DNA from: Stutzerimonas stutzeri
GTDB lineage: Bacteria; Pseudomonadota; Gammaproteobacteria; Pseudomonadales; Pseudomonadaceae
Direction: 5' to 3'
Length of the DNA stretch: 64,000 bases
NCBI RefSeq assembly: GCF_000219605.1
Contig: NC_015740.1
Location: 3,906,001-3,970,000 of the forward strand
Shown here: one piece after another, positions 39,815-49,343 of the stretch
Numbering within the stretch: the first letter of the stretch is position 1
Layout: each line of letters begins with the position of its first letter
Made by a program: the position numbers and the translations under genes
Notes under the pieces: model-generated
Seen by the model: only the letters and a program-made list of their open reading frames with translations
Told to the model about the DNA's origin: nothing
Databases searched by the model: none

Positions 39815-41619
39815 ATCAGCTCGTACGCCTGCCGACCGCTACCAGCGACCTGGCCACCGACCATCTGCAAGCCGAACTCTGGGCCCGCGCCAATCGCCTG
39901 TTGCTGAAAAAGGCGCTGGCCGAGTTCAGCCACGAGAAGCTGCTCAGCCCCGAGCCGCTGGGTGACAGCCACTACCGCGTCGCCGTGCCGGACAGCTCGA
40001 CCGAGTACCGCTTCAGGGCGCGGCGGCTGGCGCTGGATCACTGGTCGATCGCCACCGACTCCATCGAAAAGCTCAGCGACGGGGAACCACAGCCGCTGGA
40101 TGCCCTTGCGTTCATCATCGAATTCAGCGACGCCCTCGGCCTTTCCGAAGCCAACCTTCCGCTCTACCTGGACGAGATCAGCAGCACCCTGTTCGGCAGC
40201 GCCTACAAGCTCGCCAACACCTCGCTGAGCGCGGCCCAGCTGGCCCTTGCGGACTTCCAGCAGATCGAGACCGGCATGCGCGAAGGTCATCCGGGGTTCG
40301 TCGCCAACAACGGGCGGATGGGGTTCGATGCCCAGGATTACCGCGCCTACGCGCCGGAAGCCGCCAGCCCGGTGCGTCTGGTCTGGCTCGCCGTGCACCG
40401 CAGCCGCGCCAGCTACAGCGCCATCGACGGGCTCGACCAGGCGACCCTGCTGCGCGAGGAACTGGGTGGCCAGCTCGGCGTGTTCCACAACCAGCTGCAG
40501 GCGCTGCAGCTCGACCCGGACGACTATCTGCTGATGCCGGCGCATCCCTGGCAGTGGCACAACATCCTGGCCATCGGCTTCGCCGCGGAGATCGCCAACC
40601 GGCAGATCGTCTATCTCGGCCTGAGCAACGATCGTTACCTGGCGCAGCAGTCGATCCGCACCTTTTTCAACCAGAGCGAGCCGCAGCGGCGCTACGTGAA
40701 GACCGCCCTGTCGATCCTCAACATGGGCTTCATGCGCGGGCTGTCGCCCTATTACATGCAGGCGACCCCGGCGATCAACGCCTACCTCGCCGGCCGCGTG
40801 GCGCGCGACCCGCTGCTGCGCGACTGCGGCTTCCAGCTGCTGCGCGAGGTGGCGGCGATCGGCTATCGCAACCCTTACTACGAGCAGGCGCTGCCGGCCA
40901 GCAGCCCCTACCGCAAGATGCTCTCGGCGCTCTGGCGCGAGAGCCCGCTGGGCCACATCGAACCCGGCCAGCGGCTGATGACCATGGCCGCGCTGCTGCA
41001 CAGCGACGGCGACGAGCGCGCCCTGCTGCCGACGCTGATCAGCGCGTCCGGACTCACTGCCGACCGCTGGCTGCGGCAGTACCTCAATGCCTACCTGAAG
41101 CCGCTGCTGCACTGCTTCTATGCCCATGACCTGGTCTTCATGCCCCATGGCGAAAACCTGATCCTGGTGCTGGAAGACCATGTGCCGGTCCGCGTGCTGA
41201 TGAAGGACATCGGTGAGGAAGCGGTGATCCTCGATGCCGAGGCGAAGATTCCCGAGGCGGTCGGCCGTCTAGCCGTCTCGGTGCCGGACGAGCTCAAGGT
41301 GCTGTCGATCTTCACCGACGTGTTCGACGGCTTCTTCCGCTACCTGGCGCAGATTCTCGACGAACAGGGCGGCCTGCCGGAGCAGCGCTTCTGGCAGCAG
41401 GTCGCCGACTGCATCGCCGACTATCAGGCCAGCCAGCCGCAGCTGCGCGACAAGTTCGCCCGTTACGAACTGTTCGCCGAGGAATTCGCCCGCTCCTGCC
41501 TGAACCGCCTGCAGCTGGGCAACAACCGACAGATGCTCGACCTCGCCGATCCGGCCGGAGCGCTGAAATTCGCGGGCACCCTGAAGAACCCCGTGGCGCG
41601 CTATGCACCGGAGCGCTGA
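39811..41619 (+). CDS. desD: NRPS-independent siderophore synthetase (DesD type)
   Basis: An ATP-dependent synthetase of 602 residues of the IucA/IucC family that links acylated hydroxycadaverine units, probably into a linear or cyclic desferrioxamine. The N-terminal domain has EGHPGFVANNGRMGFD and MPAHPWQWHN. Mid-protein NQSEPQRRYVKTALSILNMG and the C-terminal FhuF-like domain with CFYAHDLVFMPHGENLILVL and VRVLMKDIGEE are as expected. Whether the product is desferrioxamine E, another chain length or an acylated variant cannot be read from sequence. Confidence 0.92.
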   Translation: MNQLVRLPTATSDLATDHLQAELWARANRLLLKKALAEFSHEKLLSPEPLGDSHYRVAVPDSSTEYRFRARRLALDHWSIATDSIEKLSDGEPQPLDALAFIIEFSDALGLSEANLPLYLDEISSTLFGSAYKLANTSLSAAQLALADFQQIETGMREGHPGFVANNGRMGFDAQDYRAYAPEAASPVRLVWLAVHRSRASYSAIDGLDQATLLREELGGQLGVFHNQLQALQLDPDDYLLMPAHPWQWHNILAIGFAAEIANRQIVYLGLSNDRYLAQQSIRTFFNQSEPQRRYVKTALSILNMGFMRGLSPYYMQATPAINAYLAGRVARDPLLRDCGFQLLREVAAIGYRNPYYEQALPASSPYRKMLSALWRESPLGHIEPGQRLMTMAALLHSDGDERALLPTLISASGLTADRWLRQYLNAYLKPLLHCFYAHDLVFMPHGENLILVLEDHVPVRVLMKDIGEEAVILDAEAKIPEAVGRLAVSVPDELKVLSIFTDVFDGFFRYLAQILDEQGGLPEQRFWQQVADCIADYQASQPQLRDKFARYELFAEEFARSCLNRLQLGNNRQMLDLADPAGALKFAGTLKNPVARYAPER

Positions 41620-42364
41620 AGCGCGCTGGCCGGCCACGGGTGCGCTGGGCAGCCTGCTGCTGCGCCTGCGTCGCGTGCTGCCGGGCCTCGATGGCCGGGT
41701 CGGCGCACCCCGCGCCGACGAGCTGACGCTGGAGCATCCGCAGTCTGTGGCCAGGCTGCTGGCGCACTGGCGGGCGGCCTGTCCGGAAGCGGGCCGCCAC
41801 TACTGGGCGGCGCGCTGCTGGACGCTGCTGGTCTGGCAGCCCATCTACCTGCAGGTGCTCGCGGTGCGCCTGGCCGGCCAGGCCCCGTGCCTGGACGGAC
41901 TGGCGCAGGGCGTCGAACAGGGCTTCGTCGCCGGGTTCTGCCTGCCCGATCACCAGCCACTGCAGGGCGAGCCCCAGCGCCTGCTGCGCCATGCCGGCGC
42001 CCAGATCCGTGGCTTCTGTGAACAGGCCCAGGCCGTCAGCGGGCCGCTGCTCGGGCTGCACCCCAAGCTGGCGCAGCGGCTGGCAGCCGACTGCGTCATG
42101 GCCGCACTGCTGCATAGCCAGCGCCTCGACGGTTGCGGCAACCTGCAACTGTGCCGGGCGGCTGACGTCTGGCTGGCGGCTTGCGCCATGTCCGGCGCCA
42201 GCGGCCTGCTCGCGGTACCGCTGGCCGAAGGCGGTACGCGCCTGGGCCTGCAGCGCAAGGCGTGCTGCCAGCACTTTCGCCGCGCCGATGGCGAACTCTG
42301 CGACAGCTGCCCGAAGCTGCCGCTCGCCGAACGGGAAAGGCGACTGCGCGAGCAGGCCCACTGA
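41603..42364 (+). CDS. FhuF-like ferric-siderophore reductase
   Basis: A protein of 253 residues. The C-terminus holds the FhuF-type 2Fe-2S motif CC-x10-C-x2-C (KACCQHFRRADGELCDSCPK). The preceding part is helical with WLAACAMSGASGLLAVPLAE. It resembles the small reductases found with siderophore operons (AHA_1954-like family) that reduce ferric siderophore in the cytoplasm to release iron. It begins 17 bases inside desD and is the last gene of the operon. Confidence 0.82.
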   Translation: MHRSAEARWPATGALGSLLLRLRRVLPGLDGRVGAPRADELTLEHPQSVARLLAHWRAACPEAGRHYWAARCWTLLVWQPIYLQVLAVRLAGQAPCLDGLAQGVEQGFVAGFCLPDHQPLQGEPQRLLRHAGAQIRGFCEQAQAVSGPLLGLHPKLAQRLAADCVMAALLHSQRLDGCGNLQLCRAADVWLAACAMSGASGLLAVPLAEGGTRLGLQRKACCQHFRRADGELCDSCPKLPLAERERRLREQAH

Positions 42365-42505
42365 GCGGCGGCGCGGGTTGGAGGGCACTCCGCCGGCCTA
42401 CGCAGGTTGATACACATCACGCGGGCAAACCTTGTGGCTGCCACCGGCGTTTCTTTGCTAATGTCGCGCCCGTTTCCGACTCGCCGCCGACGACAGGTTC
42501 CCGCC

Positions 42506-42748
42506 ATGGCCCGCAAGAAAGCTGCACTCGATTTCGAACAATCCCTTGCCGAGCTGCAACAGCTGGTGGAGCGCCTGGAGAGCGGCGAGCTGTCGCTGGA
42601 AGACTCGCTGACCTGCTTCGAACAGGGCATCGGCCTGACCCGCGACTGCCAGGCGGCGCTGAGCCAGGCCGAGCAGAAGGTGCAGATCCTGCTGGAACGC
42701 GACGGCAGCCTGCAGGAAGCCCCCTTCGAGTCGGACCCCGAAGCATGA
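42506..42748 (+). CDS. xseB: Exodeoxyribonuclease VII small subunit
   Basis: A protein of 80 residues that binds the XseA C-terminus to form single-strand-specific exonuclease [23 protein letters not shown] and [16 protein letters not shown] are the family helices. The ATG at 42506 opens [12 protein letters not shown]. It overlaps ispA by four bases, in the widespread xseB-ispA-dxs order. Confidence 0.95.
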   Translation: MARKKAALDFEQSLAELQQLVERLESGELSLEDSLTCFEQGIGLTRDCQAALSQAEQKVQILLERDGSLQEAPFESDPEA

Positions 42749-43635
42749 TGATCGGCGACTACCAGAAAGGCTGTCAGCAGCGCGTCGACGGCTGCCTCGA
42801 AGCCCTCTTCGTCCCGCCGCTGCCGCAGCTCGAGCGGCTCTACCAGGCCATGCGCTACAGCGTGATGAACGGTGGCAAGCGCGTCCGCCCGCTGCTGGTC
42901 TACGCCGCCTGCGAAGCACTGAATGGTGACAAGGCCAGCGCCGACGGCGCCGCCTGCGCGGTCGAGCTGATCCATGCCTATTCGCTGGTGCACGACGATC
43001 TGCCGGCCATGGACGACGACGACCTGCGTCGCGGCCAGCCAACCACCCATAAGGCTTTCGACGAGGCCTGCGCCATCCTTGCCGGCGACGGCCTGCAAAG
43101 CCTGGCCTTCGAGGCCATGGCTCAGGAACGCCACAACCCGCAGGATGCCGCCCTGCGCCTGCGCATGTTCGCCGTGCTGGCGCGCGCCGCCGGGCCTGCG
43201 GGGATGGTCGGCGGCCAGGCCATCGACCTCGGCTCGGTGGGCCTCAAGCTCGATCGCGATGCCCTCGAGCTGATGCACCGGCACAAGACCGGGGCGCTGA
43301 TCGAGGCCAGCGTGCAACTCGGCGCCCTCGCCAGTGGCCGTGCCGATGCCGACAACCTCGCCTCGCTGAGCCAGTATGCACGCGCCATCGGCCTGGCCTT
43401 CCAGGTCCAGGACGATATCCTCGACGTGGAAAGCGACACCGCCACGCTCGGCAAGCACCAGGGCGCCGACATCGCCCGGGACAAACCGACCTACCCGGCC
43501 CTGCTCGGCATGGACGCGGCCAAGGCCTACGCCCTGGAACTGCGCGACCAGGCATTGCACGCCCTGCGGCCTTTCGACTTCGCCGCCGAGCCGCTACGGG
43601 AACTGGCGCGCTACATCGTCGAACGGCGCAATTGA
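42745..43635 (+). CDS. ispA: Farnesyl diphosphate synthase (polyprenyl synthetase)
   Basis: Condenses isopentenyl units to geranyl and farnesyl diphosphate. It has 296 residues. The first aspartate-rich motif is in [20 protein letters not shown], the second in [15 protein letters not shown], and [17 protein letters not shown] and [11 protein letters not shown] are also conserved. The start overlaps the xseB stop. Confidence 0.96.
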   Translation: MMIGDYQKGCQQRVDGCLEALFVPPLPQLERLYQAMRYSVMNGGKRVRPLLVYAACEALNGDKASADGAACAVELIHAYSLVHDDLPAMDDDDLRRGQPTTHKAFDEACAILAGDGLQSLAFEAMAQERHNPQDAALRLRMFAVLARAAGPAGMVGGQAIDLGSVGLKLDRDALELMHRHKTGALIEASVQLGALASGRADADNLASLSQYARAIGLAFQVQDDILDVESDTATLGKHQGADIARDKPTYPALLGMDAAKAYALELRDQALHALRPFDFAAEPLRELARYIVERRN

Positions 43636-43742
43636 CCTTTCGCCGAAATCGCAGTCAAACCCCTACCGGACCCGGGGCCGTTCTTATCGAGGGGCCCATC
43701 GGGTAAACTGCCGCTCTTTTTTCAACGACAACGATCCGCCTG

Positions 43743-45641
43743 ATGCCCAAGACGTTCCATGAGATTCCTCGGGTGCGCCCCGCGACGCCCGTTCTTGACC
43801 GAGCGGCGACCCCCGAGCAGCTGCGCCGACTGGGCGAGGCGGAACTCGAAGAGCTTGCCAACGAACTGCGCCAGGAGCTGCTGTACAGCGTCGGCCGCAC
43901 CGGCGGGCACTTCGGCGCCGGCCTCGGCGTGATCGAACTGACCATCGCCCTGCACTACGTCTACGACACACCGGACGACCGGCTGGTCTGGGACGTGGGC
44001 CACCAGGCCTATCCGCACAAGATCCTCACCGGCCGCCGCGAGCGCATGGGCACCCTGCGCCAGAAGGACGGCCTGGCCGCCTTTCCGCGCCGGGTCGAGA
44101 GCGAGTACGACACCTTCGGCGTCGGTCATTCCAGCACCTCGATCAGCGCCGCCCTGGGCATGGCAGTCGCCGCGCGTCTGAAAGGCGAACAGCGCAAGTC
44201 CATCGCGGTGATCGGTGACGGTGCGCTGACCGCCGGCATGGCCTTCGAGGCGCTCAACCACGCCCCGGAAGTCGGCGCCAACATGCTGGTGGTGCTCAAC
44301 GACAACGACATGTCGATCTCGCGCAACGTCGGCGGCCTGTCCAACTACCTGGCCAAGATCCTCTCCAGCCGCACCTATTCGAGCATGCGCGAAGGCAGCA
44401 AGAAGATCCTCTCGCGCCTGCCAGGCGCCTGGGAAATCGCCCGCCGCACCGAGGAATACGCCAAGGGCATGCTGGTGCCCGGCACCCTGTTCGAGGAACT
44501 GGGCTGGAACTACATCGGCCCCATCGACGGCCACGACCTGCCGACCCTGATCGCCACCCTGCGCAACATGCGCGACCTCGACGGCCCGCAGTTCCTCCAT
44601 GTGGTGACGAAGAAGGGCAAGGGCTTCGCCCCGGCCGAGGCCGACCCCATCACCTGGCATGCAATCAGCAAACTGGAGCCAGTCGGCGCGCCGCCAGCGC
44701 CGAAGAAGCCCACGGGGCCGAAATACTCCAACGTCTTCGGCCAGTGGCTATGCGACATGGCCGCCGCCGACCCGCGCCTGACCGGCATCACCCCGGCGAT
44801 GAAGGAAGGCTCCGACCTGGTGGCGTTCAGCGAACGCTATCCGGACCGCTACTTCGACGTCGCCATCGCCGAGCAGCACGCGGTCACCCTGGCTGCCGGC
44901 ATGGCCTGCGAAGGCCTGAAGCCGGTGGTGGCGATCTACTCCACCTTCCTCCAGCGCGCCTACGATCAGCTGATCCATGACGTCGCGGTGCAGAACCTCG
45001 ATGTGCTGTTTGCCATCGACCGCGCCGGCCTGGTCGGCGAAGACGGTCCGACCCATGCCGGCAGCTTCGACCTGTCCTACCTGCGCTGCATCCCCGGCAT
45101 GCTGGTGATGACCCCAAGCGACGAGAACGAGATGCGCCGCATGCTCACCACCGGCTACCACTTCGAAGGCCCGGCCGCGGTGCGCTACCCGCGCGGCAGC
45201 GGCCCCAACGCCAGCATCGAGCCGGCCCTGGAACCGCTGGAAATCGGCAAGGCAGTGGTGCGCCGTCAGGGCAGCAAGGTGGCGCTGCTGGTGTTCGGCG
45301 TACAGCTGCCCGAGGCGCTGCAGGTCGGCGAGGCGCTGGACGCCACGGTGGTCGACATGCGTTTCGTCAAACCGCTGGACGAAGCCCTGCTGCGCGAACT
45401 GGCGGGCAGCCACGAGCTGCTGGTGACGGTCGAGGAGAACAGCGTCATGGGCGGTGCCGGCAGTGCGGTGGCCGAGTTCCTCGCTGCCGAAGGCGTGCTG
45501 CGACCGATCCTGCACCTGGGCCTGCCGGACTACTACGTCGAGCACGCCAAGCCCAGCGAAATGCTCGCCGAATGCGGCCTGGATGCAGCCGGCATCGAAG
45601 CGGCGGTGCGCAAGCGCCTGGCAGCACTCGGCAAAGCCTGA
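43743..45641 (+). CDS. dxs: 1-deoxy-D-xylulose-5-phosphate synthase
   Basis: A thiamine-diphosphate enzyme that starts the MEP isoprenoid pathway from pyruvate and glyceraldehyde 3-phosphate. It has 632 residues. [37 protein letters not shown], the ThDP motif [18 protein letters not shown] and the C-terminal [20 protein letters not shown] are clear. It follows ispA after about 107 bases, so it may have its own promoter in addition to read-through. Confidence 0.97.
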   Translation: MPKTFHEIPRVRPATPVLDRAATPEQLRRLGEAELEELANELRQELLYSVGRTGGHFGAGLGVIELTIALHYVYDTPDDRLVWDVGHQAYPHKILTGRRERMGTLRQKDGLAAFPRRVESEYDTFGVGHSSTSISAALGMAVAARLKGEQRKSIAVIGDGALTAGMAFEALNHAPEVGANMLVVLNDNDMSISRNVGGLSNYLAKILSSRTYSSMREGSKKILSRLPGAWEIARRTEEYAKGMLVPGTLFEELGWNYIGPIDGHDLPTLIATLRNMRDLDGPQFLHVVTKKGKGFAPAEADPITWHAISKLEPVGAPPAPKKPTGPKYSNVFGQWLCDMAAADPRLTGITPAMKEGSDLVAFSERYPDRYFDVAIAEQHAVTLAAGMACEGLKPVVAIYSTFLQRAYDQLIHDVAVQNLDVLFAIDRAGLVGEDGPTHAGSFDLSYLRCIPGMLVMTPSDENEMRRMLTTGYHFEGPAAVRYPRGSGPNASIEPALEPLEIGKAVVRRQGSKVALLVFGVQLPEALQVGEALDATVVDMRFVKPLDEALLRELAGSHELLVTVEENSVMGGAGSAVAEFLAAEGVLRPILHLGLPDYYVEHAKPSEMLAECGLDAAGIEAAVRKRLAALGKA

Positions 45642-45657
45642 CGTCGTTTCGCTGGTT

Positions 45658-45784
45658 GGGTGGAGCGTCACCACCCTGCGATCACAGCGCCTCTGGGTTG
45701 GAGGCGCAGGGTGGAAAACTGCGCAGCATTTTCCACGGCGTGGCTTCGCTGCGGTGGATGGGTGGAGCATCCTCCACCCTACAC
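45658..45784. repeat. Cluster of degenerate palindromic repeats after dxs
   Basis: Three related units are seen: GGGTGGAGCGTCACCACCC (45658-45676), GGGTGGAAAACTGCGCAGCA continuing into TTTTCCACG (45709-45737), and GGGTGGAGCATCCTCCACCC with TACAC (45770-45784 at its end). They share the GGGTGGA/TCCACCC core of the family elsewhere in the window. The rest of this 200-base gap between dxs and the NYN gene shows nothing else. Confidence 0.75.
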
Positions 45785-45841
45785 TGGCAAATCCGAGTCG
45801 CCCCGTTGGCAGACAATCCCGTTCTCTCAAAGCGGCGGATT

Positions 45842-46318
45842 TCAGCCACGCAACAACAAATTACCCTCGATCGGCACGTAACGCGTCGCCGCACGGATCA
45901 ATGACTGCGCGGTGAGCCCCGGCACGCCGTAGGCAGTGGCCTCGACGCCAGCGGCACGCACCCGTTCGAGCAGCAGGTCGAAATCACCGTCACCGGATGC
46001 CAGCACCACCTCGTCGACCCAGGCCGCCGCGTCCAGCACGTCGATGGTGATGCCCACGTCCCAGTCGCCCTTGGCCGAGCCGTCGCTGCGCTGGATATAG
46101 GGCTTGAGCTTCACCGTGAAGCCCAGCTTGCGCAGGATCTGCTGAAACTGCTGCTGGCGCGGATCGCCGCGCTCGATGGCGTAGGCATAGGCTTCGACGA
46201 TAGTGCCGCGCCGGCTGACGTCGGCCCACAGCGCCGAGTAGTTGAAGTGGCAGCCATGGGCCTGACGCACGGTGTAGTAGAGGTTCTGCACATCGGCGAA
46301 CAGGGCAATCTTCTTCAC
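45842..46318 (-). CDS. NYN-domain (LabA/DUF88-like) protein
   Basis: A PIN-like nuclease-fold protein of 158 residues. IALFADVQNLYYTVRQAHG carries the first acidic residue, GDWDVGITIDVLDAA the second group, and VVLASGDGDFDLLLERVRAAG the third, so the metal site looks complete. It probably acts on RNA, but no target is known. The start is a GTG at 46318, chosen because upstream sequence is not conserved-looking. It stands alone, convergent with dxs. Confidence 0.85.
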   Translation of the reverse strand: MKKIALFADVQNLYYTVRQAHGCHFNYSALWADVSRRGTIVEAYAYAIERGDPRQQQFQQILRKLGFTVKLKPYIQRSDGSAKGDWDVGITIDVLDAAAWVDEVVLASGDGDFDLLLERVRAAGVEATAYGVPGLTAQSLIRAATRYVPIEGNLLLRG

Positions 46319-46434
46319 GCGGCGGCCTGAAATCTGAATGGACCGCCAGTATGGACGGCGAAATCGCGCATGTCCCGCCTCGCCCGCATCCGTTACAGTG
46401 GCGCCCCCGAAACGCTCCCTGACTGCGGACTGCA

Positions 46435-47115
46435 ATGAACGTTCTTGCCATCCTGCGCGACGCCTGGTTTTTCTACTCCCGCCACTTCCTGACCATCGTC
46501 CGGCTCTGCCTGCCGCTGATCCTGCTGGAAAGTCTGACCCGTCTGGGCATCGAGCACTGGCTCGGCGATAACGCACCGCCCGCCCTGGACCTGCTGGTGG
46601 GCCTGATCTTCTACCCGCTGTACGTTGGCGCGCTGATCCTCTTTCTGGACGCGCGCAGCCGTGGCCATGATCCGGCTCTGGGCGCGGTCTATGCCCGGGC
46701 GCTGCCATTGTGGCCAGCATTGGCCGTGCTCTCGGGGCTGGGCACGCTGTTGATCCTGCTCGGCGCCTCGCTGTTCGTGCTGCCGGGCATCTGGGTAATG
46801 GTCAAGATCGCCTTCGCCGAGTACCTGCTGGTGCTGCGCGGGCTGACGCCGCTGGCAGCGCTGAAGCAGAGCTTCCAGCTCACCCGCGGGCATTTCCTGT
46901 TGGTCCTGGGCTGTGTGATGACCGTGCTGTTGCCGGTCTGGATGCTCGAGGTCTGGATCGCCGCTCAGCTGTTCGCTGACGAGACCCCGCCGCTATTGCC
47001 GGCGATGCTGCTGGATGGCGTGGTCGGCCTGCTGCAACTGCTGCCGACCATCATGCTGTTCCGCTGCTTCATGCTCTGCAGCGAACCGCCGGCAAGGCAG
47101 TCGGAGCCCGGCTGA
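46435..47115 (+). CDS. YciC-like inner-membrane protein (UPF0259)
   Basis: A protein of 226 residues with about five or six membrane helices. It begins MNVLAILRDAWFFYSRHF; the later PGIWVMVKIAFAEYLLVLRG and PLAALKQSFQLTRGHF match the YciC/UPF0259 pattern. Function unknown. It stands alone between the divergent NYN gene and the VOC gene. Confidence 0.75.
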   Translation: MNVLAILRDAWFFYSRHFLTIVRLCLPLILLESLTRLGIEHWLGDNAPPALDLLVGLIFYPLYVGALILFLDARSRGHDPALGAVYARALPLWPALAVLSGLGTLLILLGASLFVLPGIWVMVKIAFAEYLLVLRGLTPLAALKQSFQLTRGHFLLVLGCVMTVLLPVWMLEVWIAAQLFADETPPLLPAMLLDGVVGLLQLLPTIMLFRCFMLCSEPPARQSEPG

Positions 47116-47191
47116 GACGCCGTTCGGCTGGTCCCGCGGTCAGGCGTCGACGGCCTGCTAGGCTTGCGTGGCCATTCAAGGAGAACGCACC

Positions 47192-47620
47192 ATGGCCGAA
47201 CAGAACCCCAGCATCCTTTCCCACATTTCCCTGGGCAGCAATCGCTTCGACGAGGCGGTTGCCTTCTATGACCAGGTCCTCGCCACCCTCGGCTGCAAAC
47301 GCATCCTCGAACACCCGGGTGCGGTCGCCTGGGGCCGCGAATATCCCGAATTCTGGGTCCAGCGCCCCTTCGACGGCGGCACCGCCTCCGTCGGCAACGG
47401 CACCCATGTGGGCTTCTTCGCAGCCGATCAGGCTGCCGTGGATGCCTTCCACCGAGCCGCCATCGCCGCCGGCGCGGTCGATGAAGGCGCCCCTGGACCA
47501 CGGCCGGAGTATGGCGAGCCCTATTACGGTTGCTTCGTCCGTGATCTGGACGGTCACAAGATCGAGGCGGCCTACTGGGACGCCGCGCTGATGGAGCAGC
47601 TCTACGGCAGCGGCGAGTGA
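47192..47620 (+). CDS. VOC-family (glyoxalase-like) protein
   Basis: A protein of 142 residues of the vicinal-oxygen-chelate fold. It has HISLGSNRFDEAVAFYDQVL, GTHVGFFAADQAAVDAFHRA and YYGCFVRDLDGHKIEAAYWD. The metal-ligand positions (His near the start, Glu near the end) appear present. The substrate cannot be told; related proteins are annotated as lyases or dioxygenase-like. AAGGAGAACGCACC precedes the ATG. Confidence 0.85.
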   Translation: MAEQNPSILSHISLGSNRFDEAVAFYDQVLATLGCKRILEHPGAVAWGREYPEFWVQRPFDGGTASVGNGTHVGFFAADQAAVDAFHRAAIAAGAVDEGAPGPRPEYGEPYYGCFVRDLDGHKIEAAYWDAALMEQLYGSGE

Positions 47621-47630
47621 CCGCGGAGCA

Positions 47631-48443
47631 TCAGGTTCGACTGCCGAGCAGCCGTGGCAGCAGCAGGTGCTGGTACAGCCGCGGGCACCAGCGCGCCAGC
47701 AGCCGCGCCTTCCAGTCGAGATTGGAGTGCACCAGCAACGCGCGCCGACGCAGCGCGCCCTGGTAGATCGCCTCGGCGACATCCTGCGGCGAGGCGACCC
47801 GTCCGATGTCCAGCACCGGCGACGGCGCGGTGGAGCCGTCGCCGACCAGCACGTTCTTGCGCAGGTCGGTGGCGGTGTAACCGGGGCAGACCAGCATCAC
47901 ATGCACCCCGGTATCGCTCAGCTCGCCGCGCAGCGTCTCGAACAGCCCGTGCAGTGCGTGTTTGCTGGCGTTGTAGGCGGCGCGGTTGGGCACAGGGGCA
48001 TACTGCGAAAGCGAGCTGAGCACGATGATCTGCCCGTCCCGGGCGATCAGGCTGGGCAGTGCCGCCTGGGTGCAATGCAGCGCGCCGTAGAAATTCACCG
48101 CCATCACCCGCTGGAACACCGCCAGGCTGGTGTTGGCCACCGGGCTGCGATGGGTGATGCCGGCATTGTTGACCAGCACGTCGATGCCGCCGTAACGCTC
48201 GATCACCAGCGTCACCGCGCGCTGCACCGCCTCGGCATCGCTGACGTCGCAGCACAGCCCCAGCGCCTCGGCGTTGTGGTGATCGGCCAGGTGCTGCACC
48301 AGGCCATCCAGCGCATCCTGATGCAGATCGAAGATTACCAGCCGCGCGCCGGCCTGGGCCATCCGCACCGCCAGGGCACGGCCGATTCCGGCACAGCCAC
48401 CGGTGATCAGCACCAGTTTGCGGTTGAACACCTTGCGCTGCAT
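47631..48443 (-). CDS. Short-chain dehydrogenase/reductase
   Basis: A protein of 270 residues. LITGGCAGIGRALAVRMA is the cofactor loop, VNNAGITHRSPV the NNAG motif, and the catalytic residues are Ser in VLSSLSQYAP and the YxxxK of AAYNASKHAL. FDLH at the end of beta2 has Asp, favouring NAD(H). A hydrophobic C-terminal extension (LLARWCPRLYQHLLLPRLLG) may attach it to membrane. The start at 48443 has GAGGAGTAAAGAT upstream. The substrate is unknown. Confidence 0.87.
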   Translation of the reverse strand: MQRKVFNRKLVLITGGCAGIGRALAVRMAQAGARLVIFDLHQDALDGLVQHLADHHNAEALGLCCDVSDAEAVQRAVTLVIERYGGIDVLVNNAGITHRSPVANTSLAVFQRVMAVNFYGALHCTQAALPSLIARDGQIIVLSSLSQYAPVPNRAAYNASKHALHGLFETLRGELSDTGVHVMLVCPGYTATDLRKNVLVGDGSTAPSPVLDIGRVASPQDVAEAIYQGALRRRALLVHSNLDWKARLLARWCPRLYQHLLLPRLLGSRT

Positions 48444-48581
48444 ATCTTTACTCCTCACCCGCGACATCGCGCCTTGCCTTGAGCATAGGTCGAGATAAGC
48501 AGACGTACCTCACGCCGCCGCAAGATGCCTCATGGACAACAGCGCAACGCCTGCGCATGCTTGCCGGAACAGCGCAAGCCA

Positions 48582-49340
48582 GTGATCGATCCTTTGAAAG
48601 CATTCCTCCAACTGGGCGTGGCCCTGCTCTGCAGCCTGTCTGCCGTGGCAATAGCAGATTCCGTTTCGCCGCGAGTCCTCAATATCGGCTATTACGAATT
48701 CGCGCCTGCCATCTATACCGACGCCCACGGCACGGCGCGCGGCGAGCTGGCCGAGCTAACCCGCCGCGTGGCGCGCCAGGCCGGCTATGAGGCGCGCTTC
48801 CGACTGCTGCCCAGTGCGCGCCTGTATGCGGCACTGGAAAACGGCAGTATCGACGTCTGGCCAGGTGCCCGGGGCAAGCCTGAGCTCACCACGCATACCC
48901 TGGAGGGGCGGCATACCCTCAGTCAGATCAACCTCAACCTGTACCACCGTGCGGGCACACCGGCGCCGCGCATTCCCGAGGATCTGGCCGGCAAGTCGCT
49001 GATCCTGATCGGCGGCTACAGCTACTGGCCGAACGTCAACACGATGCTCGAGAACCCGGCGCTCGATCTGCGCCTGCTGCGCACCAGCAACCACCTTTCG
49101 GCGCTGGAAATGCTGCGGCGCAAGCGTGGCGACTATCTGCTCGACTATCAGATTCCCGTGGAGCAGGCCCGGCAGCGCCTGAACATGGAAGAGCTGCCCT
49201 ACCTGCGCCTGACCCAGGTGCCGATCCACTTCATCGTTTCACGCCATACGCACGACGCCGAAACCATCGTCGAGGCACTGGATCAGGCCTACGAAACGCT
49301 GCGCCAGGCCGGCGAAGACCTCAGCCTGCCCTCCGACTGA
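48582..49340 (+). CDS. Periplasmic solute-binding protein, family 3-like
   Basis: About 252 residues. A signal peptide begins at the GTG (VIDPLKAFLQLGVALLCSLS, cleavage after AIA). The mature protein has LNIGYYEFAPAIYTDAHGTA and ELAELTRRVARQAGYEARF, the opening of type-2 periplasmic binding domains. An earlier ATG at 48525 would put 19 charged residues before the signal peptide, so the GTG was preferred. No transporter genes are next to it; it may be a stand-alone sensor-type binder. Convergent with hrpB, stops three bases apart. Confidence 0.75.
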   Translation: MIDPLKAFLQLGVALLCSLSAVAIADSVSPRVLNIGYYEFAPAIYTDAHGTARGELAELTRRVARQAGYEARFRLLPSARLYAALENGSIDVWPGARGKPELTTHTLEGRHTLSQINLNLYHRAGTPAPRIPEDLAGKSLILIGGYSYWPNVNTMLENPALDLRLLRTSNHLSALEMLRRKRGDYLLDYQIPVEQARQRLNMEELPYLRLTQVPIHFIVSRHTHDAETIVEALDQAYETLRQAGEDLSLPSD

Positions 49341-49343
49341 GCC

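Noticed and set aside
42373-42411. A further copy of the dispersed repeat between the siderophore reductase gene and xseB
   Set aside because: Only GGTTGGAG and CCTACG fragments resemble the family and the stem does not pair well; too degenerate to claim.
48525-48581. An upstream ATG start for the solute-binding protein at 48.6 kb
   Set aside because: It would put a charged, cysteine-containing stretch before an otherwise standard signal peptide; the GTG at 48582 is the better start, though not proven.
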